Origin: Pseudomonadota bacterium
GTDB taxonomy: Bacteria; Pseudomonadota; Alphaproteobacteria; Puniceispirillales; Puniceispirillaceae
NCBI GenBank assembly: GCA_027620495.1
Contig: JAQCEA010000007.1
Span: 31,498 to 95,497 of the forward strand
Direction: 5' to 3'
DNA length: 64,000 bases
Under the pieces are notes generated by a model that ran no database searches, was not told where the DNA came from, and saw nothing but the letters and a program-made list of their open reading frames with translations. Position numbers and translations under genes: made by a program. The stretch's first letter is position 1, and every line of letters begins with the position of its first letter. Shown piece by piece: positions 47,068 to 55,103 of the stretch.

Positions 47068-47398
47068 ATTTACCTTTGCCTCATCGCTGGCGCTTGGTTG
47101 ATAAGCGCCTGACGAAAGAATTTCAGAGAATGCGCGCACATCAACGCTTTACACAGGAATAGAGGGTCAGTGCCTTGAGTCATGATCGACAATTTACCGC
47201 CAATTAACCATTTATTAATAATTATCAAATTGGCGACGCGCTTGCTACTATACAGGGATATAATCCTTTTGATTGACCTGAAGCTGGCGATATAATTGCG
47301 CAAAAAATTATCAGGCGATAATCTGGCCGTGGCATGGGGGTAAATCTGTCATCATTGCGGCCGGTATGATGAATGAAACAACAAGGGTTCGGTGTAAT
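47068..47398. other. Divergent intergenic region with inverted repeat
   Basis: About 330 bases without a gene, holding the aacS promoter (47269-47296). An eight-base inverted repeat CGCCAATT (47198-47205) and AATTGGCG (47228-47235) brackets a very AT-rich 22-base core, a candidate operator. Confidence 0.55.
47269..47296 (+). promoter_or_regulatory. Putative promoter of acetoacetyl-CoA synthetase gene
   Basis: TTGATT (47269-47274) and perfect TATAAT (47291-47296) with a 16-base spacer, about 100 bases before the chosen start codon. The inverted repeat at 47198-47235 lies upstream. Confidence 0.55.
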
Positions 47399-49375
47399 AT
47401 GGTGTCTTCTTCCTCGGCAATTGTCTCTGGCACATGTTTGTGGCGCCCAACGCAGGCGCAAATTGACAATGCAGAGGTGACGAAGTTTGCGTCTTTTGTG
47501 CAGGCAAAGACGCAATTTGACTGGGGTCAAGATTTTCAATCACTTTGGCAATGGTCGGTGGATCATATGCCAGAATTTTGGAATCTTTTATGGGACTGGC
47601 ATGGCATTATCGGCGACAAAGGTGGCAGGGTTCTGGAAGGCGCAGAAAAAATGCCCGGCGCAAAATTCTTTCCTGATGCCCGCATAAATTTTGCTGAAAA
47701 TTTGCTGGCTGACGCGGATGAACAGTTGGCCATCACCGCATATGGCGAAGATGGCCGCGTTACCCGCCTGACCCGCGCCGAATTAAAACAACAGGTTCTG
47801 GCACTTGCCGGATGGTTGCAAGACCATGGCGTGACCGCGGGTGACCGGGTGGCGGCCTATACACCAAACAGTGTCGAAGCTGTCATCACGATGCTGGCAA
47901 CCGCCAGCCTTGGCGCGGTATTTTCCAGCTGTTCGCCAGATTTTGGGCTGCAGGGTGTATGCGATCGGTTTGGCCAGATTGAACCAAAAATTCTTGTTGG
48001 CTGTGATGGATATCACTATGCCGGTAAAGCCATTGACCGCATGGATGTGTTAGCCGCGCTTGCCCAAAAATTACCTACTGTCGACACGGTTCTGGTTATT
48101 GGATATTTGTCGGCACAACCAAATTGTAGCCGTTTGCCAAACGCCATGCTGTTTGACCAGGCTGTGGCCAATGCCACAGCGATCATGCAATTTCGGCGGA
48201 TGCCGTTTAATGCGCCGCTTTATATTCTCTATTCAAGTGGCACCACTGGCGCGCCAAAATGTATTGTTCATGGTATCGGCGGTACATTGATTCAGCATAT
48301 TAAGGAACATCGGCTGCACACCAATGTAAAAGCTGGCGATAGATTGTTCTATTTCACCACATGCGGCTGGATGATGTGGAACTGGCTGGTTTCGGGGCTG
48401 GCATCAAAGGCCCATATCTTGTTGTATGAAGGCAATCCAGCCTATCCCGGGCCAGATCGTTTATGGCGGCTGGCAGAAGGTGAAAAGATTTCCATTTTTG
48501 GCACCTCGGCCAAATATCTAGACTCGATTAAAACCAGCGGTTTTGTTCCGGCAAACAATGTTGACCTTTCCAGCTTGCGAAGCATTTTATCAACCGGGTC
48601 GCCGCTATCGTCGGATGGGTTTGCCTTTGTCTATGAGTCCATCAAGCCAGATGTCCAGCTATGTTCGATTTCAGGCGGGACCGATATTGTGTCATGTTTT
48701 GTTTTGGGCTGTCCGGTACAGCCAGTGTTGGCCGGGCAGATCCAAACCCGCGGGCTAGCCATGAAAACCGACGTGCTAGATGATGATGGCAACAGCATTA
48801 CCGATCGTCAGGGCGAATTATGCTGCACCGCGCCATTTCCCTCGATGCCAGTTAAATTTTGGAACGACCCCACCGGCAGTGCCTATAAAGCCGCTTATTT
48901 TGAACATTTTCCAAATATTTGGCGGCATGGTGACTGGGCCACGCTGACGCCATCTGGCGGCACCATCATTCATGGGCGATCAGATGCCACATTGAACCCG
49001 GGCGGTGTCCGTATAGGCACGGCTGAAATCTACCGCCAGGTCGAAGCCTTTGACGAGGTCATCGAAGCCCTTGTGATTGGACAAAGCTGGCAAGATGATG
49101 TCCGCATTATTTTATTTGTCAGATTGGCCGAGGGACAGAGGCTTGATGATGCGTTACAACAAAGGATTAAAACCAGCATCCGGCATGGTGCCACCCCCCG
49201 GCATGTCCCGGCGGTGATTATTGCCGTGCCAGATATTCCGCGCACCAGATCCGGCAAGATTACCGAGCTGGCAGTGCGCGATATTGTGCATCAACGGCCG
49301 ATTAAAAACACCGAAGCACTGGCCAATGCAGAAGCGTTGGAATTTTTCAAAGTCCTGCCTGAATTAGCAGATTAG
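47399..49375 (+). CDS. Acetoacetyl-CoA synthetase
   Basis: ATP-dependent activation of acetoacetate. About 658 residues, ANL superfamily: an N-terminal LWRPTQAQID, FPDARINFAENLL, YSSGTTGAPKCIVHG (AMP-binding P-loop), TCGWMMWNW, SGGTDIVSCF and the C-terminal RSDATLNPGGVRIGTAEIYRQVE with RTRSGKITE (catalytic Lys). The SGGTDI and WRHGDW motifs fit acetoacetate-specific rather than acetate-specific enzymes. ATG 47399 has AAGGG upstream; an earlier ATG at 47366 is possible. Would support ketone or poly-hydroxybutyrate breakdown. Confidence 0.9.
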   Translation: MVSSSSAIVSGTCLWRPTQAQIDNAEVTKFASFVQAKTQFDWGQDFQSLWQWSVDHMPEFWNLLWDWHGIIGDKGGRVLEGAEKMPGAKFFPDARINFAENLLADADEQLAITAYGEDGRVTRLTRAELKQQVLALAGWLQDHGVTAGDRVAAYTPNSVEAVITMLATASLGAVFSSCSPDFGLQGVCDRFGQIEPKILVGCDGYHYAGKAIDRMDVLAALAQKLPTVDTVLVIGYLSAQPNCSRLPNAMLFDQAVANATAIMQFRRMPFNAPLYILYSSGTTGAPKCIVHGIGGTLIQHIKEHRLHTNVKAGDRLFYFTTCGWMMWNWLVSGLASKAHILLYEGNPAYPGPDRLWRLAEGEKISIFGTSAKYLDSIKTSGFVPANNVDLSSLRSILSTGSPLSSDGFAFVYESIKPDVQLCSISGGTDIVSCFVLGCPVQPVLAGQIQTRGLAMKTDVLDDDGNSITDRQGELCCTAPFPSMPVKFWNDPTGSAYKAAYFEHFPNIWRHGDWATLTPSGGTIIHGRSDATLNPGGVRIGTAEIYRQVEAFDEVIEALVIGQSWQDDVRIILFVRLAEGQRLDDALQQRIKTSIRHGATPRHVPAVIIAVPDIPRTRSGKITELAVRDIVHQRPIKNTEALANAEALEFFKVLPELAD

Positions 49376-49890
49376 GCTTGTTTAATCAGGCCTTGAACCG
49401 CACTGCTATTGGCAAATCGTTTACGGTTCGCTTTATAAAACCCAAGCGTTGCCGCTAATTGATGTATTTCGGCCTCTTTTAAGGAGGCCTCATCATCAAT
49501 TTCGTCAATTTGAACAGCACCGCAAGGCACCGCCAGATAGGTATGGTCAGCCCCAACACGGTCCGCAAGGGTTTTAAATTTTGCTTTTGATCCAACCGGC
49601 CATTTTTCCCGCAAAATTGTCAGCAAGATAAAATTGGCACCCGTTTCACATGCGGCGAACAGCGCATGGCGTGACATAAATTCACTGGCAATGATGCCCA
49701 TCGCCGCAAAATGATCCGCATCTTTGGCAAGTGCCGCGCCGCGGTCCTGATCCATCCAATGGCCCAAAAGATTGATTTTGTCCTGATCGTCAAGACCGTC
49801 AACCAGCGGGTGTTTTGACGTTCCTGCCGGTTGCATTGTGACATCTACAATATCGGACTCGCCCATAATTCGAATGATGATTTTACCCAT
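49372..49890 (-). CDS. Hypothetical protein (172 aa)
   Basis: Soluble protein without signal peptide. Start MGKIIIRIMGESDIVDV, middle HALFAACETGANFILLTILREKWPVGSKAKFKTLADRVG and an end FYKANRKRFANSSAVQGLIKQA. No known motif seen. Convergent with aacS, overlapping its stop by four bases. Its own promoter is not apparent. Confidence 0.55.
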   Translation of the reverse strand: MGKIIIRIMGESDIVDVTMQPAGTSKHPLVDGLDDQDKINLLGHWMDQDRGAALAKDADHFAAMGIIASEFMSRHALFAACETGANFILLTILREKWPVGSKAKFKTLADRVGADHTYLAVPCGAVQIDEIDDEASLKEAEIHQLAATLGFYKANRKRFANSSAVQGLIKQA

Positions 49891-49986
49891 GATATGCGGC
49901 CCTTTTTATTCGGCTGTGAAGATCTGGTTGCATGTTTATAGAGATTAGCTGGAGGTTGGCAAGATCAGCGTTAGACCAATCATCAT

Positions 49987-50892
49987 TTAGATGCCGGGCT
50001 GGTTCACCTCGCGGGCGCGCACCAGTTCCCGCCACGCGATCACAAGACAACTGCTGATAATCACCAATGCGCCCAAAATCTCGCTCATACTCATGGTTTC
50101 AGCAAATATCACATAACCAACGATGCCCGAAAGCGGCATTTGCAGATAGCGCATTGACGCCACCACAACAGCTTCAGAATAACGATAGGCAGAGGTCAAC
50201 ACAATTTGCATACCGGCGCCAATGACACCAAGAAAAACAAGATCAATAAGCACCGCTTGGCTGACCGTGTGAAACTGGCTGGGGACAGCCAGCGCAATGA
50301 TCGATAAAGCCACAAACCCACTGGCATTATACCAACAGGCCACCGAAATTGGTGAATCCCCCTTGCCAAGGCGTCGCAACAAAATTGATAGCACCGCACC
50401 AGCCAATGCGGCCCCCACCCCATATAAAACAGCCAGCGTCATATCACCGGAAAACGGATCGGTAATGATCACAACACCAGTCAGCCCCGCAATCACCGCG
50501 CTCCACCGGTAAACACCAACTTTTTCACCAAGCAGAAACGGTGACATCAATGTGATAAAAATCACCGAGCTTTGAAATAAACTGGTCGCTAGACCAAATG
50601 GCATATTTCGCAAAGATAAAAACCAGAAAATGATGCCACAAAAGCCAAAAAACACGCGCAAACACATGGTTTTGCGCTGATTGATCTGCAGCCATGCCCG
50701 CCCACGGCTGTAAAGCGCAACAGCAAATAAAATCGGCAATGAAAATAAGAACCGATAGAATAATGTTGTCACAAGCGTGACATCGGGGCTGAGTTTTTTC
50801 ACCAAAATGCCGGTCAGCACCCCAAATAGAACCGCCGATAGGCTGAGGCCTACCCCGACAAGTGAACGCGGTATAACAAGTGAACGCGGCAT
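49987..50892 (-). CDS. EamA/DMT family permease
   Basis: Drug/metabolite transporter of about 301 residues with ten hydrophobic segments in two EamA repeats (GVLTGILVKKLSPDVTLVTTLFYRFLFSLP, and GVVIITDPFSGD at the centre of the first half). The substrate is unknown. ATG 50892 is one of two equivalent starts, because the DNA around it is a tandem duplication (see 50858-50893). The upstream frame (to 50988) adds an odd N-terminus. Confidence 0.85.
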   Translation of the reverse strand: MPRSLVIPRSLVGVGLSLSAVLFGVLTGILVKKLSPDVTLVTTLFYRFLFSLPILFAVALYSRGRAWLQINQRKTMCLRVFFGFCGIIFWFLSLRNMPFGLATSLFQSSVIFITLMSPFLLGEKVGVYRWSAVIAGLTGVVIITDPFSGDMTLAVLYGVGAALAGAVLSILLRRLGKGDSPISVACWYNASGFVALSIIALAVPSQFHTVSQAVLIDLVFLGVIGAGMQIVLTSAYRYSEAVVVASMRYLQMPLSGIVGYVIFAETMSMSEILGALVIISSCLVIAWRELVRAREVNQPGI

Positions 50893-50893
50893 A
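50858..50893 (-). repeat. 18-bp tandem duplication at the EamA start codon
   Basis: Two adjacent copies of an 18-bp unit (50858-50875 and 50876-50893) that differ by one base. The outer copy has the start ATG; the inner copy has ATA at that place, so the protein begins MPRSLVIPRSLVG. The repeat doubles the six-residue PRSLV start. Confidence 0.85.
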
Positions 50894-51170
50894 GGGTGGC
50901 TTTCAATCGCATAAAAAAACCTGATGACATTTTTTATAGCTATTGGCGATATCTTGGCATAGAGCCAGACAATATCAGCGCACAGCATGTTTCATCATCA
51001 ATATAAATCATGAAACAGCCTAAACAGGTTTCAACCAAAAGCACGGGTTTTCTTTTTTCTTTATTCTATTATGCTGAATGCCAAATAATAGTTGTCAATC
51101 AGGCCCAAAACACAGCACATTTAACGGCAGGTCACATAAAAGACAGGCCATGAGAAAGAAAGGTGTATTC

Positions 51171-51617
51171 ATGCTGGGACGATCTATATTGAGGTTACGA
51201 TCAGCAATCGGGCTGGTAATTTTTTCCAGCATGATCTCTAGCGCTGTTGTCGCACAGGCCGATGTGATCGCCGAACGTAAAGCCAATTTCAAAGCCAATG
51301 CAGCGGCCATGAAAGCCATCAATGCGGCACTTGGCGGCGGCGATTTTGACACAGTGATCACGCAAGCGACAACCATTGCCGACTGGGCGCGGGTGATGCC
51401 CGATTATTTCCCGGAAAATAGTGACAGCGGCGATACCAAGGCACGCGCCGATATTTGGATGGATTTTGACGGGTTTAAGAGCCGCGCATCCGCCAATGAA
51501 CAAGCGGCTCTGACACTGATTAGCACCGCCAAAACCGGGGATGTATCAGCCACCATTGGTGCATTAAAAGCGCTTGGCGGCACCTGCAAATCCTGTCACG
51601 ACAATTTCAAAGATTAG
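51171..51617 (+). CDS. Cytochrome c' (class II cytochrome c)
   Basis: 148 residues from ATG 51171 (AAAGGTG six bases before). A signal peptide (about 1-30; SSMISSAVVAQA then DVIAERK) exports it to the periplasm. The heme site CKSCH lies near the C-terminus (GGTCKSCHDNFKD), as in four-helix-bundle cytochrome c'/c556. Probably carries electrons or binds NO. Convergent with the b-type cytochrome gene that may be its membrane partner. Confidence 0.9.
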   Translation: MLGRSILRLRSAIGLVIFSSMISSAVVAQADVIAERKANFKANAAAMKAINAALGGGDFDTVITQATTIADWARVMPDYFPENSDSGDTKARADIWMDFDGFKSRASANEQAALTLISTAKTGDVSATIGALKALGGTCKSCHDNFKD

Positions 51618-51644
51618 GCCGAATACCCGAGTTAAAATAAATGT

Positions 51645-52340
51645 CTAATAAAAGGCTGGTCGCAACAATGTCAGGGCATTGGCGGCCAGCACACAGCCCG
51701 CCAATAACACCACCCCAAAAACCGTGCGCATCGCAGAAATGCCTCCATCCTTGATTGATGCTGCCGCCAGATCATGCGGCGCTTGGCCATGAAGCGCATG
51801 ACCATGAAGCGCCCGGCCATGAAACATTGTCATGGTCAAGTTTCGCTTTTTCACAAATTTATAAATCAAAATGGCACCGATATGCAGTACCACCATGAAA
51901 AACAACAAAGGCTCGCCAATATCATGAAGATCGCTGGCAATATTGCTCCACCCCGGAACCAAATGTGCCAGCGGCCCATCGAATAAAACATCATCATTCG
52001 ACACACTGCCGGTCAGGGCCTGATAGGCGGCAACGCCAAGCAGACCAATAACCGCATAACCAGCCGCGGCACTATGCCCAACCGATGGTTGGTTTTGCGG
52101 TTTCAGCAGATCTAAAATACCAGCAAAAACCATGCGTGGCGGCGTTAAAAACTGGCTGAACCGTGCATAATAGCCACCCAAAAACCCCCATAAGATGCGA
52201 AACACCACAAGCCCCATGACGGTCAGCCCAAATCGTTCATGCAGCCACATTATATCAGCTTTGGCTGACCCCACCGCCCCAATGACCGCAATCACCAAAG
52301 CCCAGTGAAAAATTCGAAGCGGCAAATCCCAAACCCGCAT
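51645..52340 (-). CDS. Cytochrome b561-type membrane protein
   Basis: 231 residues, about four to five membrane segments, of the cytochrome b561/HydC type. Heme ligands are probably the His in PLRIFHWALVI (near 12) and HERFGL, and the later DLHDIGEPLLFFMVVLHIGAI. The gene lies next to the cytochrome c' gene, a pair seen often. Between the last two membrane segments lies a His-rich repeat HGRAL-HGHAL-HGQAP (about 176-190), not part of the family core. Confidence 0.88.
   Translation of the reverse strand: MRVWDLPLRIFHWALVIAVIGAVGSAKADIMWLHERFGLTVMGLVVFRILWGFLGGYYARFSQFLTPPRMVFAGILDLLKPQNQPSVGHSAAAGYAVIGLLGVAAYQALTGSVSNDDVLFDGPLAHLVPGWSNIASDLHDIGEPLLFFMVVLHIGAILIYKFVKKRNLTMTMFHGRALHGHALHGQAPHDLAAASIKDGGISAMRTVFGVVLLAGCVLAANALTLLRPAFY
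51785..51829 (-). repeat. 15-bp tandem repeats in the cytochrome b561 gene
   Basis: Three imperfect 15-bp units around CCATGAAGCGC encode the five-residue repeats HGRAL, HGHAL and HGQAP. In frame, so the protein stays intact. Confidence 0.8.
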
Positions 52341-52396
52341 TTGGCGTCTCGTCTGTTTTTTGTTGATCTATCTATGCTGCGCTTATTTACCCACAA

Positions 52397-52472
52397 GATC
52401 AATGCTGGCCCAATAAATGCCTGCCGGATCAATGCTGGCCAAATAAATGCTGGGCCAATAAATGCCTGCTGG
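52397..52472. repeat. Imperfect ~30-bp tandem repeats upstream of cytochrome b561 gene
   Basis: Units start at 52397 and 52427 (about 30 bp) with a partial third ending near 52472; all share AATGCTGG, a CCAATAAATG or CAAATAAATG core and a CTG tail. They lie between the divergent b561 and alkA-like genes. The six-frame reading over them gives a repetitive AFIGPA peptide that is a by-product, not a gene. Confidence 0.8.
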
Positions 52473-52516
52473 GCGCGGTGATCTGAAAACATAAATTTTC
52501 GCTGGCTTATCCTGTA

Positions 52517-53185
52517 ATGATTTATGCTAGCCTTTCGGACATGACCATTATGCAGGATAAACTTTTAAAATCTGGTGGCGCGCTCGACAAGTTGGCGGCG
52601 CTTGATCCAGATATCGCGGACGCGGTCAAAACATTCGGGCCGCCGGCAGACCGCTCACTTCCGGCAAATTTTGATACGCTGGCCAGATCCATCATCGGCC
52701 AACAAATTTCCCGTTCTGCCGCGTATGCGATTTGGCAACGTATGAAAGACCAAAATATACAAACCCCAGACAGTATCGCCACCATGTCGGTCGAACGGGT
52801 GATGCAGGCTGGGTTATCTCGCCGCAAAGCTGAATATCTGATTGGCATTGCAGATGAGGTCACATCAGGCCGACTTGATTTAGAGGCCTTGCATCAGTTA
52901 TCTGGCGATGATGTGCAAAAGCGGCTGATTGAAATACGCGGTATCGGTGCATGGACAGCCGATAATTTTCGGCTGTTTGCGCTTGGCGATATGGATGCGT
53001 GGCCGGTAAATGATCTGGCATTACAAGAAGGCATGAAGCGGCTGAAAGGTTTGGATGAACGGCCAAATGGCAAACAGATGGAACAGCTTGGTGCCAACTG
53101 GCGGCCCTATCGCGGCGCCGGGGCGTTAATGCTGTGGCATATTTACGGGATTTTGGTCAGACGCGCCACCATTGGCGATATCTAG
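52517..53185 (+). CDS. DNA-3-methyladenine glycosylase family protein (AlkA-like)
   Basis: 222 residues of the HhH-GPD base-excision glycosylase superfamily. Seen: ARSIIGQQISRSAAYAIWQRM, the helix-hairpin-helix IEIRGIGAWTADNF, and the catalytic Asp in DAWPVNDLALQ. No iron-sulfur Cys cluster, so not Nth/MutY. Start is uncertain (ATG 52517 or 52541). Probably removes alkylated bases. Confidence 0.87.
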   Translation: MIYASLSDMTIMQDKLLKSGGALDKLAALDPDIADAVKTFGPPADRSLPANFDTLARSIIGQQISRSAAYAIWQRMKDQNIQTPDSIATMSVERVMQAGLSRRKAEYLIGIADEVTSGRLDLEALHQLSGDDVQKRLIEIRGIGAWTADNFRLFALGDMDAWPVNDLALQEGMKRLKGLDERPNGKQMEQLGANWRPYRGAGALMLWHIYGILVRRATIGDI

Positions 53186-53850
53186 GCAAATAAATCACCT
53201 TGCGGTGCAGATTTCCCGCGCAATTCATCATCTGTAAGCGGCGTTGCTAATGCTGGATGATCATGGGTGACCTTGCCAACATCTGGCCCGACCCGATACC
53301 AATTAAACCAGTTCGCCGGGGCCGGGCGCAACAGGCTGGCCGAGGTTGCCGCATTGCCGCCAATCCATGCATCATAGCCATCTGGGGCCAGCACCAGCGG
53401 TGCACGATGGTGAATATCGGCAAGCCCGGCATCCGCATTTGTGGTCATGATGACAAAGCGCTGTTGGTCTTTTTGTCCATAGCGCAAGCCTGCAAACGCC
53501 ATCACCCCGCCATCACCAAGCTGCACATGCCATGGCGTTTTTGGGGCTGACCATTCGTACCAGCCAGACGCGACCACAAGGCATCTACGATGGTGAAACG
53601 CATCCCGAAATGTGGGCTTTTCCTGTACGGTTTCTGCGCGTGCATTGATCAAAAAACTATGTTTGGCAGAGGCAGGCGGCAACCCCCACTGCGCCGTCAC
53701 AGCCTCATTTTGCAACTCATCGCGCACAATCACCAGCGCCTGTTGACTCGGCGCGACATTCCACCGAGGCCGCAAATTTTGCAAAATTGTGACGCCAAAT
53801 TTGCGCATTAATTCTTCAGGTGACGCGGTGCTTGTAAAACGGCCACACAT
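53182..53850 (-). CDS. SOS response-associated peptidase (SRAP / YedK-like)
   Basis: 222 residues, covalently protects abasic sites in DNA. Key residues are C2 after the initiator Met (MCGRF), Asn in NVAPSQQ, NARAETVQEKPTFRDAF, GWYEW (Glu) and the catalytic His in DIHHRAPLVL. It overlaps the AlkA-like gene by four bases at the convergent ends, and the pair both deal with damaged bases. Confidence 0.93.
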   Translation of the reverse strand: MCGRFTSTASPEELMRKFGVTILQNLRPRWNVAPSQQALVIVRDELQNEAVTAQWGLPPASAKHSFLINARAETVQEKPTFRDAFHHRRCLVVASGWYEWSAPKTPWHVQLGDGGVMAFAGLRYGQKDQQRFVIMTTNADAGLADIHHRAPLVLAPDGYDAWIGGNAATSASLLRPAPANWFNWYRVGPDVGKVTHDHPALATPLTDDELRGKSAPQGDLFA

Positions 53851-53984
53851 GGCATAGCTATCCTATGTTGTTACGGCGATTTTCATTTTTAACGTGAAAC
53901 GCTGGCTTTTGCGAGTATAGTTTCATCGCTGTTTCATAAACCCCATCCGCAAGATGGCCCATATACAGGTAATTCAACCGCCAC

Positions 53985-54992
53985 ATGACCGACATCATCG
54001 CCATTTCAGATGCCAGCATCCGCCGTGCCAGTGACATTCTGGCCGCTGGTGGTTTGGTGGCGTTTCCGACAGAAACCGTCTATGGCCTTGGTGCAAACGC
54101 GTGTGACGGCGACGCTGTGGCTGGCATTTTTCAAGCCAAAGACAGGCCAAATTTTAACCCGCTGATCAGCCATATAGCCAACGCCGAGACGGCATTTCAG
54201 CTTGGCGTTGAGACTGATTTTGCAACTGTTCTGGCCAACTGCTTTTGGCCAGGGCCAATGACCCTTGTGTTGAACCGGACAAACGACTGTCCGGTGGCCA
54301 TGCTAACAACTGCCGGGCTGGATAAAATTGCGCTACGGGTACCAGCACATGAACAAGCACAAAAATTACTGGCAATCTGCGATATGCCAATCGCCGCACC
54401 TAGTGCCAACCCGTCTGGCCGCATTAGCCCAAGCACGGCGTATCATGTCTATGCTGGCCTTGCTGGCAAAATTGACCTGATCCTTGATGGTGGCCCCTGT
54501 GAAAACGGCCTGGAGTCAACAATCATTGATTGTAGTGGCGAGGCACCTGTTCTATTGCGGCCCGGTGGTATTTCGCGCGGTGCTATTGAAACGGTATTAC
54601 ATTCTGCTGGATTGCATTGTCGGTTAGGTGATGCCGCCGCATTGTCAGATCGCGGCCAACCTGTTGCCCCCGGGCAATTGCAAAGCCATTATGCCCCTGA
54701 TGCCAGCGTTAGGCTGAACGCAACATCCCAGCAAGGCGATGAAGAACTGATCGGGTTTGGCCCAATCCCCGGCGCAGGCCAGCTATCTTTATCCCTTAGC
54801 CAAAGCGGAAATATTAAACAAGCCGCCGCCAATTTATTTTCCATGCTACATCAGGCGAATGCTGTCACAACCGGCACAAACCGCCGCATTGCCATCGCGC
54901 CAATTCCCAAAGACGGCATTGGTGAAGCCATTAATGACCGCTTGCAACGTGCCGCCGCACCGCGCAATGCACCGTCAGGCGCGACAAAATAG
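53985..54992 (+). CDS. L-threonylcarbamoyladenylate synthase (Sua5 type)
   Basis: Makes threonylcarbamoyl-AMP for the tRNA t6A37 modification. 335 residues: N-terminal YrdC fold with AFPTETVYGLGANACDGDAV, KDRPNFNPLISH, APSANPSGRISPSTA and the ESTIIDCSG site, then a C-terminal Sua5 domain (about 240-335) that the short TsaC lacks. Confidence 0.94.
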   Translation: MTDIIAISDASIRRASDILAAGGLVAFPTETVYGLGANACDGDAVAGIFQAKDRPNFNPLISHIANAETAFQLGVETDFATVLANCFWPGPMTLVLNRTNDCPVAMLTTAGLDKIALRVPAHEQAQKLLAICDMPIAAPSANPSGRISPSTAYHVYAGLAGKIDLILDGGPCENGLESTIIDCSGEAPVLLRPGGISRGAIETVLHSAGLHCRLGDAAALSDRGQPVAPGQLQSHYAPDASVRLNATSQQGDEELIGFGPIPGAGQLSLSLSQSGNIKQAAANLFSMLHQANAVTTGTNRRIAIAPIPKDGIGEAINDRLQRAAAPRNAPSGATK

Positions 54993-55103
54993 ACAGCAAG
55001 AAGATTTGCAAAGGATTTTTTTCATCCCTACTATCTATTCTGCTAGATTCGTCTTACCCGCACATATCAACACATAAAATGAAAACCCAAGGACGGCGCG
55101 ATC

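Noticed and set aside
52397..52472. CRISPR-like array
   Set aside because: Repeats are adjacent without unique spacers, are imperfect, and no Cas gene is present.
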